Notes under the pieces: model-generated
Databases searched by the model: none
What the model was told of the DNA's origin: nothing
What the model saw: the letters and a program-made list of their open reading frames with translations, nothing else
Shown: positions 41,794 to 55,738 of the stretch, one piece after another
How positions within the stretch are numbered: the first letter of the stretch is position 1
Layout of the letters: each line of letters opens with the position of its first letter
Position numbers and translations under genes: made by a program
Assembly (NCBI GenBank): GCA_963693315.1
Contig: OY856187.1
Coordinates: 49,157,161 to 49,221,160, forward strand
Length of the DNA stretch: 64,000 nt
Source of the DNA: Diogma glabrata
Taxonomy: Eukaryota > Arthropoda > Insecta > Diptera > Cylindrotomidae
Direction of reading: 5' to 3'

Positions 41794-43340
41794 CTTGTAG
41801 GAAAATATACTAATTTCAAACAAATGAAAATATATTTTCTTGACAAATTCATATTATGAGTTCATTGGTTGAGAATGTCTCATGACTAGCCAACAGACTT
41901 GCATTCTGATTTTAAGTTCTCTGTAGAAATAACTGATGATCTACATGAATTTCATTTAACCAATAACAACTACGTTTTCCTATTTTTTCACATTTTCTTT
42001 CACACAAAGCAAAACTACTTACCACAAAACTGCAAAGGCCACCTCAACGAAAGATTGCTTACCTTAGAGCAATCCGTGAAAATGCTTAACATATAACAAT
42101 TTTGGTTTTTAGGAGGACAACGATAGGCCTCTAGACAAAGCATTATAGTTATTAAGGGCAATAATGAATGAATATTACTTATTTGCTAAAATGTTATTAA
42201 TGGTAAGTAGTTCTCAGAAATGATAATATCCCGTTATGGTTTGCATTCTATTTGAATGCAATTTTCCTTTTAACTACGCAATATTTATTACTAAAGGCAA
42301 ATATGTCATTTATTTGCTTATTTCCCATCTAAAAAAAGCATTTAGCTGTAAAAATGTTGACTTTAGTATAAATAGTAAAAAGGATATCAATTTATCTACA
42401 TAGCTGTTATACATATTGCAGACATATTTTAATTCTATTTGTTATGCACGAAAATGGCTGCCAAATTAAACGGTACGATATAGCACCATAAAAATATTTT
42501 TTTTTGAATGAAAAAACGCAAATAAACGCTTGTAATTTGTAGTTTGATTAATTTTTTTAAAGATATTATATTATACATTTCAAATTGATGAATTTTTTTT
42601 GCAAATAAAAATTTTACGACAAATTTTAATTTTATTTACTTATTAAATATCAATTAATTTGTTGGCGCATATTAATTATCTGAGGTAACTTTAGAAGCTG
42701 CCCGATAAATTTATTTCTGCAAGTGTTTTTACGTTTGGAACATGCAGAATCTAAAACAATAATTATTTAACATATAACTTGGCCATTCAATTATGAATAC
42801 AAACAAAAAAATTATGTAGAATTAAAAAACAAAGTAATTAAGTTATGCAATATCGTTTTTATAATCAAATTGGGGAAAAAAATATAGGAAATTGTTATTT
42901 TTATAAATTGTGTTTTTAAAAAAACAGTTTAGATTTTCTGGTTAATTTCCCTTTTTTCAATCTAAAATCACTTAAATAGTCATTTATACTTTTACAAATG
43001 CTATGTTACAACAATAATTTCTTAATTGTTATGGATCCGTTTTTCCTAATTTTACTATTCTGCGTTGAACACAGCGATATCGCAAAAACAACTCATTTAA
43101 TTTTTGTGAAGCATTATTGCTAAACTAACGAAACTGATATATTAAAAACTGTTTTACAATTACAGCAAATTCGCTGTGTGACGTAATTACAACGTACTGC
43201 CAACCAAAATATGATCCCCATTTTAGCTGCCGAAACATCAGCAAAACGTTGTGAAAACGTTTTTTGTATTTTTTGAACTTGTTATTACAACTAAATTGCT
43301 GTAAATTTTAGCTGACACAACGTTGTGACAGCTTCAAATT
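41794..43340. other. Element E 3' part
   Basis: AT-rich, non-coding; a 65-codon frame at 41899-42096 shows no motif. The last 150 bases carry the subterminal words shared with the left end of E (AACGTTGTGACAG, TTAGCTGACAC). Confidence 0.45.
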
Positions 43341-43369
43341 TTACTTGGGTATATATATACATATATATG

Positions 43370-43373
<4 letters not shown>

Positions 43374-43423
<50 letters not shown>

Positions 43424-46400
43424 GCGTTAAGGCGTTCATGCTCCATGTAGGAGCGTTGCCAGGTTAATCAGCTTTGAATATTCACCACGGTCATTCGCAA
43501 CAGCGACATAATTACCATGGCAGCCGATTTTTTTAAGGTCGTTTATTACGTCAGTCTCCCATTGTAGTCGTGGTCTACCTCGCGGTCTACCACTCCCTGG
43601 GGTACTAACGTACATTTTTCTAATCATTCCAGACTGTGAATCGGCTCGTAGAACATGCCCAAACCAAGCAATCCTATTAGAACGGATACAACCTATTATA
43701 TCAGGACCCTCAAGAAGGTCTCTGATCTCAAAGTTATACCGGGTTCTATACTCTCCATCGTCTGTCTTAAGTGGACCAAAAATGTAGCGTAGGATCTTAC
43801 GCTCAAATACAGATAAATGCGATTCGTCATTTTGTGTAAGGGTCCACGTTTGTGACCCATACATCACAACCGGTCTAATCAATGTCTTGTATAACTTGAG
43901 CTTGGTGTTAGTTGATACATACGGTGATCCAATGAGAGGTTTAATTGAGTAGAAAGTTCGATTACCTGCAGCGATTCGAGCTTTAATATCTGTAAGTATG
44001 CTGTTGTTTGAGTCAAGCATTGATCCCAAATATTTAAAAAATTCAACTCCCTCAATTCGTTCATCGCCGCACATCAAATCTTTCTTCTCAGCCTCTCTTG
44101 AAACATTCATATGTTTGGTTTTATGGTAGTTAATTGGCAGACCAATTTTCCTAGCACCACTCTCAAGCGACTTGAAAGTCTCACTCATAACAGCTTCACT
44201 TCGGCCGAGGATGACAACATCATCAGCGTAAGCAATCATCTGTACTGAGTTTATTGACAAGATATTGTTATTAGTCGGTAGTTTCTTTTGACGGCACACA
44301 TATTCCAAGGCTAGATTAAAAAGTATAGGAGAGATAGCATCACCTTGTTTTAAACCGGAGTCGACTTTAAAAACTTTGATATTTCGTTCTCTACTCGTAC
44401 ACAGCATTGAGAGCTCTGTACTGTCATTTTGCATAGTGATACCAGTTTACCAGGAATTCCCATTGACACCAGAGCAGACCATAGAGTCTCTCGTTCGAGA
44501 GAGTCGTAGGCCTGTCTGAAATCAATGAAAAGTTGGTGCACAGGTATGTTGAACTCTCGACACTTTTCCAAAATCATCCTTATCGAGAAAAGTGCATCGG
44601 TGGTACCTCGGCCCCGCCGGAAACCACACTGATATTCTCCAAACAGTTGTTCAGCAAAAGGATTGATTTTGGATAGTAAAATGTAGGAAAAGATCTTATA
44701 TGCTGTGCAGAGGAGGGCGATTCCTCTGTAGTTTGCACATTGTAGGCGATTACCTTTTTTATGGATTGGTATCAGCATAGCTTTGTTCCAGTCCTGTGGC
44801 ATGGTTTCAGTCCTCCAGATCATTTGAACAAGTTCAAACAATCTTGAGGATAGAGTTTCGCCACCATGTACAATCATTTCGGATGTTATATCGTCGATAC
44901 CAGGTGCTTTATTGCATTTTAATTTTGACAGCGCCGCATCGAATTCCTCTCTGGTGGGTTCTTCTACATGTACCTTTGAAGCACGAATAAGCTTAGCTCG
45001 TCGCCCGACTTGTTGCTGGTCACTTAAGTTGAGAAGATTCTCAAAATAAGCGGCCCAAGTATCTAAAATATTTTTAAGGTCTACTTGTAGCTCCCCATTT
45101 TCGTTTTGAATAGCAGTCGATCTAGTTTGAGGGCCCTTCTTTAAGGTTTTAACCTGTTGAAAGAAGTTACGCGATTGATGTTCCTTGTTGAAGCTTTCAA
45201 TCTCCTCACACTGTCTCTTCCACCATTCTCTCTTCGTTCGTCTACATAGCTTTGTAACGGCTTGTCTTGCCAGTTTATAATTCTCCTTCGTGGACCTGGT
45301 GTTGCGTCCTTGTAGACACTTCAGATAGCAATCTCTTTTGTATTGAATAGCATCAAGGCATGCTTGATCCATCCATGGCTTCTGGGAGTGGTTCTCTGGT
45401 CGTCCAAGTATTCCCTCAGCAGCGCTTAAAACAGCATCTTTGAGCAAATACCATGACTTATCGACGTCTCCATTAATGGTTTCTGATTTCTCCAATGTTT
45501 CGGCAATATCGATTTGATATCTCTCTTCTGTTTCAGCATTCTTTAATGTTGAGATGTTAAAACGTTTCCGTTGATTGAATTTTGGAATGCCTGGATTTGG
45601 GAAGTGGAACCTTATCGTTGCACATACAAGGAAGTGGTCACTTCCAATGTATGCACCTCTAAAGGATCGCACATCCAGAACGCTCGAAAAGAAACGTGTT
45701 GTTACTAGAACGTGATCAATTTGATTTCGAGTATTTCCATTCGGTGAGACCCAAGTTTGCTTATGAATCGATCGATGCGGAAAGAACGTACTGGCAATTC
45801 TCAAATTATTTGATAATGTAAACTCAGTCATTCTCTCACCATTATCATTCGAATTCAAATGCAGGCTGTTGGGACCCACCATATTTCCATAAGAGATATC
45901 TCTTCCAACCTGTCCATTAAAGTCACCAAGAACCATAATGAAGTCGCGTGTTGGTGTTTGTTTCATAACCTCTTCCAGTGCTATGTAGAAATTATCCTTC
46001 CCATCGACGGTCTTAGCTTCAGTTGGTGCATGCACGGCAATAAGAGAAATATTGTTATATGTACCGCGTACACGTAGGTAGCAGATCCTCTCACTGACCG
46101 GGATGAATTTCATCACGGCTTCTTGTATGCGTGCACCAACAAGAAAGCCAGTTCCAAATTCTCTTCGAGAAGGATGACCACTACAGTATAGAGAGTGACT
46201 ATCCAAATCTTGTTTTCCGATTATCGGCTGTCTAATTTCTTCTAGAGCAATAATATCCATCCTATACCTCTCAGCCTCTGTTTCTAGACTTATACGAGCA
46301 TCAGGAGCGCTCAAGCTGCGCACGTTCCACGTTCCGATTCGGTAGTCTGGTCCTTTTTTACGTCCAGGTAAAATTCTGTTGTTTTTTCCGGGTCTGTTTT

Positions 46401-46757
46401 TCTCTTTCTGATAACCAAATTTAACATATTAGGTTTTTTCCGTGGTTAGGGTGTTAACCTTAGGCCCAACCCAAATTGTCGTGAATGGGTCCGTTCTGCA
46501 TATTAAGGTCACCAGAAACAACCTTTTTACACGTTTATATAGCGAGCCGCTTGATTCAAGACAGACGCCCGCTCCAAGCCGCCCCTGACATGGAGAACAG
46601 ACGCTTGAGTCGCATTGGTTGTAGAGCGCCAATTCGCCGTGATGTAGCGTCATTGACTAAGCAGTTTTTACTCTGCTTGTCTCCAATACACCAACCTAAT
46701 TGTGTCAGCATTACCCAGGCAGCACGGCATGGACGTCGAATTTCGGATTTCGCTACC
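43374..46757 (-). mobile_element. Non-LTR retrotransposon, RTE-like, copy 2
   Basis: Minus orientation, 47-base poly(A) (T run 43374-43420), same 5' terminus as copy 1 (GGATTTCGCTACC). It lies between the tip of element E and a TA tract, as copy 1 lies between the tip of F and a TA tract. Confidence 0.85.
43436..46340 (-). pseudogene. ORF2 of non-LTR copy 2, one frameshift
   Basis: The endonuclease and N-terminal RT are in one frame (46340-44350), through LGDFNGQVGR, SDHFLV and FIDFRQAYDSLER. The rest of the RT (GLKQGDAISP, AYADDVVIL, C-terminal tail) is in another frame (to 43436). The break is a 1-base loss in the A run at 44369-44373 compared with copy 1. Copy 2 is intact at the position where copy 1 is broken and vice versa, so the breaks are independent and occurred after insertion or are sequencing errors in homopolymers. 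Confidence 0.85.
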
Positions 46758-46764
46758 ATTTTCG

Positions 46765-47010
<246 letters not shown>

Positions 47011-47311
47011 TTTATTATATAGATTTTATACGTCTTAAACCCGACAAGGTAGGAATTTTTATTGAAAGAGATAATTAATTTCCTTAACCTCACTATTTGT
47101 GATTTTCGAAAGTTAGTAGGTATATTCCATACTATCCTAAGTCACGTGTGCAGTTATTATTGAATGTTGCCAATCAATATGAAATCAATTTTACGACATA
47201 AATGTCAAGTAAATTAGTGAATCGTATGAATTTTTCAATTCGAAATCAGTTTTTGGGTTTATCTGAATAAACCTTATAGTTATTTGTTAATAAAAACAAC
47301 TTTTATCTCTG

Positions 47312-47386
47312 AACGTGTTTCGGTTCGGATTCGAACTTAGAACCTCATCAGTACCAACTAAGTTTGAATCTTTTGGTAGACACGCT
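47312..47386 (-). ncRNA. Type III hammerhead ribozyme A1
   Basis: In minus sense: stem III strand AGCGTG-U, cleavage after C of GUC (base 47379), stem I TACCAA/TTGGTA (6 bp, 15-base loop), core CUGAUGA, stem II GGTTC/GAACC (5 bp, 13-base loop), GAAA, then CACGTT closing stem III (7 bp with one G-U). All conserved core bases are present. Self-cleavage would cut array transcripts once per unit. Confidence 0.92.
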
Positions 47387-47804
47387 GTCAACTGCCCCTC
47401 GGCGTCGACATTTAGAAACATTTTTAATTACGATGTTGTAATTTCTTTTTTCTTAGTGAAAAACTTTTTTGTCATACTTCACTGGCTACAGAGTTAGTAT
47501 TTTTTTATTATATAGATTTTATACGTCTTAAACCCGACAAGGTAGGAATTTTTATTGAAAGAGATAATTAATTTCCTTAACCTCACTATTTGTGATTTTC
47601 GAAAGTTAGTAGGTATATTCCATACTATCCTAAGTCACGTGTGCAGTTATTATTGAATGTTGCCAATCAATATGAAATCAATTTTACGACATAAATGTCA
47701 AGTAAATTAGTGAATCGTATGAATTTTTCAATTCGAAATCAGTTTTTGGGTTTATCTGAATAAACCTTATAGTTATTTGTTAATAAAAACAACTTTTATC
47801 TCTG

Positions 47805-47879
47805 AACGTGTTTCGGTTCGGATTCGAACTTAGAACCTCATCAGTACCAACTAAGTTTGAATCTTTTGGTAGACACGCT
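47805..47879 (-). ncRNA. Type III hammerhead ribozyme A2
   Basis: Same sequence as A1, 493 bp further on; predicted cleavage after base 47872 in minus sense. Confidence 0.92.
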
Positions 47880-48297
47880 GTCAACTGCCCCTCGGCGTCG
47901 ACATTTAGAAACATTTTTAATTACGATGTTGTAATTTCTTTTTTCTTAGTGAAAAACTTTTTTGTCATACTTCACTGGCTACAGAGTTAGTATTTTTTTA
48001 TTATATAGATTTTATACGTCTTAAACCCGACAAGGTAGGAATTTTTATTGAAAGAGATAATTAATTTCCTTAACCTCACTATTTGTGATTTTCGAAAGTT
48101 AGTAGGTATATTCCATACTATCCTAAGTCACGTGTGCAGTTATTATTGAATGTTGCCAATCAATATGAAATCAATTTTACGACATAAATGTCAAGTAAAT
48201 TAGTGAATCGTATGAATTTTTCAATTCGAAATCAGTTTTTGGGTTTATCTGAATAAACCTTATAGTTATTTGTTAATAAAAACAACTTTTATCTCTG

Positions 48298-48372
48298 AAC
48301 GTGTTTCGGTTCGGATTCGAACTTAGAACCTCATCAGTACCAACTAAGTTTGAATCTTTTGGTAGACACGCT
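48298..48372 (-). ncRNA. Type III hammerhead ribozyme A3
   Basis: Same sequence as A1; predicted cleavage after base 48365 in minus sense. Confidence 0.92.
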
Positions 48373-48790
48373 GTCAACTGCCCCTCGGCGTCGACATTTA
48401 GAAACATTTTTAATTACGATGTTGTAATTTCTTTTTTCTTAGTGAAAAACTTTTTTGTCATACTTCACTGGCTACAGAGTTAGTATTTTTTTATTATATA
48501 GATTTTATACGTCTTAAACCCGACAAGGTAGGAATTTTTATTGAAAGAGATAATTAATTTCCTTAACCTCACTATTTGTGATTTTCGAAAGTTAGTAGGT
48601 ATATTCCATACTATCCTAAGTCACGTGTGCAGTTATTATTGAATGTTGCCAATCAATATGAAATCAATTTTACGACATAAATGTCAAGTAAATTAGTGAA
48701 TCGTATGAATTTTTCAATTCGAAATCAGTTTTTGGGTTTATCTGAATAAACCTTATAGTTATTTGTTAATAAAAACAACTTTTATCTCTG

Positions 48791-48865
48791 AACGTGTTTC
48801 GGTTCGGATTCGAACTTAGAACCTCATCAGTACCAACTAAGTTTGAATCTTTTGGTAGACACGCT
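48791..48865 (-). ncRNA. Type III hammerhead ribozyme A4
   Basis: Same sequence as A1; predicted cleavage after base 48858. Last copy before the inversion point at 48916/48917. Confidence 0.92.
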
Positions 48866-49288
48866 GTCAACTGCCCCTCGGCGTCGACATTTAGAAACAT
48901 TTTTAATTACGATGTTCAGATAAACCCAAAAACTGATTTCGAATTGAAAAATTCATACGATTCACTAATTTACTTGACATTTATGTCGTAAAATTGATTT
49001 CATATTGATTGGCAACATTCAATAATAACTGCACACGTGACTTAGGATAGTATGGAATATACCTACTAACTTTCGAAAATCACAAATAGTGAGGTTAAGG
49101 AAATTAATTATCTCTTTCAATAAAAATTCCTACCTTGTCGGGTTTAAGACGTATAAAATCTATATAATAAAAAAATACTAACTCTGTAGCCAGTGAAGTA
49201 TGACAAAAAAGTTTTTCACTAAGAAAAAAGAAATTACAACATCGTAATTAAAAATGTTTCTAAATGTCGACGCCGAGGGGCAGTTGAC

Positions 49289-49363
49289 AGCGTGTCTACC
49301 AAAAGATTCAAACTTAGTTGGTACTGATGAGGTTCTAAGTTCGAATCCGAACCGAAACACGTT
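49289..49363 (+). ncRNA. Type III hammerhead ribozyme A5
   Basis: Plus-strand copy: AGCGTGTC with cleavage after C49296, then TACCAA...TTGGTA, CTGATGA, GGTTC...GAACC, GAAACACGTT. Confidence 0.92.
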
Positions 49364-49781
49364 CAGAGATAAAAGTTGTTTTTATTAACAAATAACTATA
49401 AGGTTTATTCAGATAAACCCAAAAACTGATTTCGAATTGAAAAATTCATACGATTCACTAATTTACTTGACATTTATGTCGTAAAATTGATTTCATATTG
49501 ATTGGCAACATTCAATAATAACTGCACACGTGACTTAGGATAGTATGGAATATACCTACTAACTTTCGAAAATCACAAATAGTGAGGTTAAGGAAATTAA
49601 TTATCTCTTTCAATAAAAATTCCTACCTTGTCGGGTTTAAGACGTATAAAATCTATATAATAAAAAAATACTAACTCTGTAGCCAGTGAAGTATGACAAA
49701 AAAGTTTTTCACTAAGAAAAAAGAAATTACAACATCGTAATTAAAAATGTTTCTAAATGTCGACGCCGAGGGGCAGTTGAC

Positions 49782-49856
49782 AGCGTGTCTACCAAAAGAT
49801 TCAAACTTAGTTGGTACTGATGAGGTTCTAAGTTCGAATCCGAACCGAAACACGTT
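49782..49856 (+). ncRNA. Type III hammerhead ribozyme A6
   Basis: Same sequence as A5; predicted cleavage after C49789. Confidence 0.92.
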
Positions 49857-50274
49857 CAGAGATAAAAGTTGTTTTTATTAACAAATAACTATAAGGTTTA
49901 TTCAGATAAACCCAAAAACTGATTTCGAATTGAAAAATTCATACGATTCACTAATTTACTTGACATTTATGTCGTAAAATTGATTTCATATTGATTGGCA
50001 ACATTCAATAATAACTGCACACGTGACTTAGGATAGTATGGAATATACCTACTAACTTTCGAAAATCACAAATAGTGAGGTTAAGGAAATTAATTATCTC
50101 TTTCAATAAAAATTCCTACCTTGTCGGGTTTAAGACGTATAAAATCTATATAATAAAAAAATACTAACTCTGTAGCCAGTGAAGTATGACAAAAAAGTTT
50201 TTCACTAAGAAAAAAGAAATTACAACATCGTAATTAAAAATGTTTCTAAATGTCGACGCCGAGGGGCAGTTGAC

Positions 50275-50349
50275 AGCGTGTCTACCAAAAGATTCAAACT
50301 TAGTTGGTACTGATGAGGTTCTAAGTTCGAATCCGAACCGAAACACGTT
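50275..50349 (+). ncRNA. Type III hammerhead ribozyme A7
   Basis: Same sequence as A5; predicted cleavage after C50282. Confidence 0.92.
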
Positions 50350-50767
50350 CAGAGATAAAAGTTGTTTTTATTAACAAATAACTATAAGGTTTATTCAGAT
50401 AAACCCAAAAACTGATTTCGAATTGAAAAATTCATACGATTCACTAATTTACTTGACATTTATGTCGTAAAATTGATTTCATATTGATTGGCAACATTCA
50501 ATAATAACTGCACACGTGACTTAGGATAGTATGGAATATACCTACTAACTTTCGAAAATCACAAATAGTGAGGTTAAGGAAATTAATTATCTCTTTCAAT
50601 AAAAATTCCTACCTTGTCGGGTTTAAGACGTATAAAATCTATATAATAAAAAAATACTAACTCTGTAGCCAGTGAAGTATGACAAAAAAGTTTTTCACTA
50701 AGAAAAAAGAAATTACAACATCGTAATTAAAAATGTTTCTAAATGTCGACGCCGAGGGGCAGTTGAC

Positions 50768-50842
50768 AGCGTGTCTACCAAAAGATTCAAACTTAGTTGG
50801 TACTGATGAGGTTCTAAGTTCGAATCCGAACCGAAACACGTT
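50768..50842 (+). ncRNA. Type III hammerhead ribozyme A8
   Basis: Same sequence as A5; predicted cleavage after C50775. Last copy before TA tract 8. Confidence 0.92.
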
Positions 50843-50968
50843 CAGAGATAAAAGTTGTTTTTATTAACAAATAACTATAAGGTTTATTCAGATAAACCCA
50901 AAAACTGATTTCGAATTGAAAAATTCATACGATTCACTAATTTACTTGACATTTATGTCGTAAAATTG

Positions 50969-50976
<8 letters not shown>

Positions 50977-51058
<82 letters not shown>
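50977..51058. repeat. (TA)n microsatellite tract 8
   Basis: About 82 bp of TA separating arrays A and B. Confidence 0.97.
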
Positions 51059-51062
<4 letters not shown>

Positions 51063-51361
51063 TATTATATAGATTTTATACGTCTTAAACCCGACAAGGT
51101 AGGAATTTTTATTGGAAGAGATAATTAATTTCCTTAACCTCACTATTTGTGATTTTCGAAAGTTAGTAGGTATATTCCATACTATCTTAAGTCACGCGTG
51201 CAGTTATTATTGAATGTTGCCAATCAATATGAAATCAATTTTACGACATAAATGTCAAGTAAATTAGTGAATCGTATGAATTTTTCAATTCGAAATCAGT
51301 TTTTGGGTTTATCTGAATAAACCTTATAGTTATTTGTTAGTAAAAACAACTTTTATCTCTG

Positions 51362-51436
51362 AACGTGTTTCGGTTGGGATTCGAACTTAGAACCTCATCA
51401 GTACCAACTAAGTTTGAATCTTTTGGTAGACACGCT
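51362..51436 (-). ncRNA. Type III hammerhead ribozyme B1
   Basis: As A1, except that stem II reads GGTTC/CAACC: four pairs with a C-C mismatch next to the loop. Core and cleavage triplet are unchanged. Predicted cleavage after base 51429 in minus sense. Confidence 0.9.
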
Positions 51437-51851
51437 GTCAACTGCCCCTCGGCGTCGACATTAGAAACATTTTTAATTACGATGTTGTAATTTCTTTTTT
51501 CTTAGTGAAAAACTTTTTTGTCATACTTCACTGGCTACAGAGTTAGTATTTTTATTATATAGATTTTATACGTCTTAAACCCGACAAGGTAGGAATTTTT
51601 ATTGGAAGAGATAATTAATTTCCTTAACCTCACTATTTGTGATTTTCGAAAGTTAGTAGGTATATTCCATACTATCTTAAGTCACGCGTGCAGTTATTAT
51701 TGAATGTTGCCAATCAATATGAAATCAATTTTACGACATAAATGTCAAGTAAATTAGTGAATCGTATGAATTTTTCAATTCGAAATCAGTTTTTGGGTTT
51801 ATCTGAATAAACCTTATAGTTATTTGTTAGTAAAAACAACTTTTATCTCTG

Positions 51852-51926
51852 AACGTGTTTCGGTTGGGATTCGAACTTAGAACCTCATCAGTACCAACTA
51901 AGTTTGAATCTTTTGGTAGACACGCT
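51852..51926 (-). ncRNA. Type III hammerhead ribozyme B2
   Basis: Same sequence as B1; predicted cleavage after base 51919. Confidence 0.9.
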
Positions 51927-52341
51927 GTCAACTGCCCCTCGGCGTCGACATTAGAAACATTTTTAATTACGATGTTGTAATTTCTTTTTTCTTAGTGAAA
52001 AACTTTTTTGTCATACTTCACTGGCTACAGAGTTAGTATTTTTATTATATAGATTTTATACGTCTTAAACCCGACAAGGTAGGAATTTTTATTGGAAGAG
52101 ATAATTAATTTCCTTAACCTCACTATTTGTGATTTTCGAAAGTTAGTAGGTATATTCCATACTATCTTAAGTCACGCGTGCAGTTATTATTGAATGTTGC
52201 CAATCAATATGAAATCAATTTTACGACATAAATGTCAAGTAAATTAGTGAATCGTATGAATTTTTCAATTCGAAATCAGTTTTTGGGTTTATCTGAATAA
52301 ACCTTATAGTTATTTGTTAGTAAAAACAACTTTTATCTCTG

Positions 52342-52416
52342 AACGTGTTTCGGTTGGGATTCGAACTTAGAACCTCATCAGTACCAACTAAGTTTGAATC
52401 TTTTGGTAGACACGCT
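52342..52416 (-). ncRNA. Type III hammerhead ribozyme B3
   Basis: Same sequence as B1; predicted cleavage after base 52409. Confidence 0.9.
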
Positions 52417-52486
52417 GTCAACTGCCCCTCGGCGTCGACATTAGAAACATTTTTAATTACGATGTTGTAATTTCTTTTTTCTTAGT

Positions 52487-54041
<1,555 letters not shown>

Positions 54042-55717
54042 TGTAACGATTTGAAAATAGTAACTTGATCATACCTCATATACATCATATGGTTTTGTAC
54101 TCGTTCGGTATATTTGTTTGATTTCTCTATATTTGTTCTATTTTGTTAAACGTCCTAATTTAAAAATAATTGGTTGTTGAACCTTGCCATCTAGACTGGT
54201 TATTCGACTAATGTAGAGGGGAAACTTGGAGAAACAAATGGTATAAAAAAAAGTATAAAACACCAACGGTTTGTTTTTTTTCGGATGGATTTTTTTTGTT
54301 GAGATTTTTTTGATCAGATTGATTATGAGAGTCAGTTGGCTAAGATTTGATTTTTTTGTTCTTAACTTAATGAGTGAACTATAACAATGTTTTTTTTGAG
54401 TAATGTTTCTAAAGTTCTGTGATAGTAAATATGAAAGTTCTGGAATAATAAAAATGATAGTTTTGTTGTGAGATGGTTGCATTGGTGATGACATTGTTCA
54501 TGACTCAATAAAGATAGAAGTGATAGGATAATTTTGCTAATTTTGATAAACATTTATAAATATTTCTATTAAACATTTGCAACAAACATGTAATGTTCTT
54601 TTTATGTAAAAAAGGTTGAAAAGAAATGTGCCAAAATGGATCTTTCAAATTTTGATAAACATTGACAAACATTTATGTTATAAATTTGCAAATGCATAGC
54701 ATGTTATGTTTTTTTGTTGTAAAAAAAAAAAAACAAGAATCAGCAAGGATCTCTATTGTTCGTTATTTAACTGTGTGCCGAAAACAAAAGCTAGTAGAAA
54801 TAATTAGAAGATTGTTGATAATAAAATCGAAATAAAACCAAAACCATAAAAGATGTCTGCTAAGGAAAATTTTGGGAAAGATACATTATCAGTGCTTTTC
54901 ATGCATAAAATTATAAATTAAACATAACCGTGTTGGAATACGGGATTCAATTGAAGGACGAATCAATCTATTGGATTCATCTGGTTTTGTTGGATCAAGA
55001 TTCGTTTGATATTTTTGATAATTATTTAAAACCGAAACGTATTTCATTAAATATTTAATTTTTGATTATATAATTTTTTTTTATAGTTTAGAAAAATCTA
55101 GCCACATCCAACAAGCGCTTGCTGGGATTGGTATTAGGTGAGTTTTTTTGAAATTTACGTCTGTTAAGACAGTTATAAATTGATTTTTTTTTGTTTTTTT
55201 GTTATTTTGAAAGCAAATATTATATTTTTATATTTATTTACATTAATTGAAATTTAAGTCTGTTAAGACAGTTATAAATTGATTTTTTTTTGTGTTATTT
55301 TGGATAGCAAATATTATATTTGTATATTTACTTACATTGAATAATTTTCAATTTGATTTTTACAAAACCTGTACTTTAAAATTATAATTTTTTTTGTTGA
55401 TATCAAATATATTTTTTTTTATTGGTAATTTGGATTTATTTTTTTTTTGCTCCTAATATAAATGTTTTCTTTATTTGATGAAATTTTGGCACATAGATAA
55501 AATAGTTTAGATGTATAAATAAATCTTTTAAGAGGATGATGTGAATGGTGAGCTTTTCATGATATCTGACTCGATGCTGCTATCTTTCTTTAAAGAAATT
55601 CGCACTTATATCAAACATTTTATTTGTACAGTCACTCAACCTCTGGGAAAGTAGATCAAACCCTGCCAGCCGAGAAGCTTCCCGTATTAAGGTGCGATAC
55701 CAGAGAGTACTGTTACA
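54042..55717 (+). repeat. Gypsy-B 5' LTR (1676 bp)
   Basis: Differs from the 3' LTR by a 15-base segment near 55088 (TTTAGAAAAATCTAG) and a few changes around the poly-T/poly-A stretch near 54710. Minus-strand frames of 118 and 63 codons occur in both LTRs and look like chance. Confidence 0.95.
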
Positions 55718-55720
55718 AAA

Positions 55721-55738
55721 TGGCGCCGAAACAGGGAC
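55721..55738 (+). promoter_or_regulatory. Gypsy-B primer-binding site
   Basis: TGGCGCCGAAACAGGGAC begins three bases after the 5' LTR. It differs at two of 18 positions from the well-known tRNA-Lys-type site, but the exact primer tRNA is not settled. Confidence 0.75.

Larger units (their letters stand above)
48917..50976 (+). repeat. Hammerhead array A, inverted half: 493-bp units, ~4.2 copies
   Basis: Reverse complement of the first half with the same 493-bp period. It begins abruptly at CAGATAAACCC, inside the loop of the GGTTTAT/ATAAACC hairpin, and ends at TTGATTTCATAT where it runs into a TA tract. The A-type variants are present throughout, so both halves share a recent origin. Confidence 0.95.
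51059..52486 (-). repeat. Hammerhead array B, first half: 490-bp units, ~2.9 copies
   Basis: Units start at 51059, 51549 and 52039 and look identical to each other. They differ from A units by about three single-base deletions and several substitutions (for example CACGCGTGC against CACGTGTGC, GGTTGGG against GGTTCGG). The array begins at the same point in the unit as array A (T run, ATTATATAG), again directly after TA. Confidence 0.95.

Noticed and set aside
47315..50839. Identical 60-codon frame repeated eight times (MFRFGFELRTSS...)
   Set aside because: It is antisense to the hammerhead ribozyme, starts at a GTG inside it, and its repetition follows from the tandem array.
54138..54553. 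118- and 63-codon minus-strand frames, repeated at 61623-62038
   Set aside because: They lie in the Gypsy-B LTRs, antisense to the element, with composition expected of AT-rich DNA.
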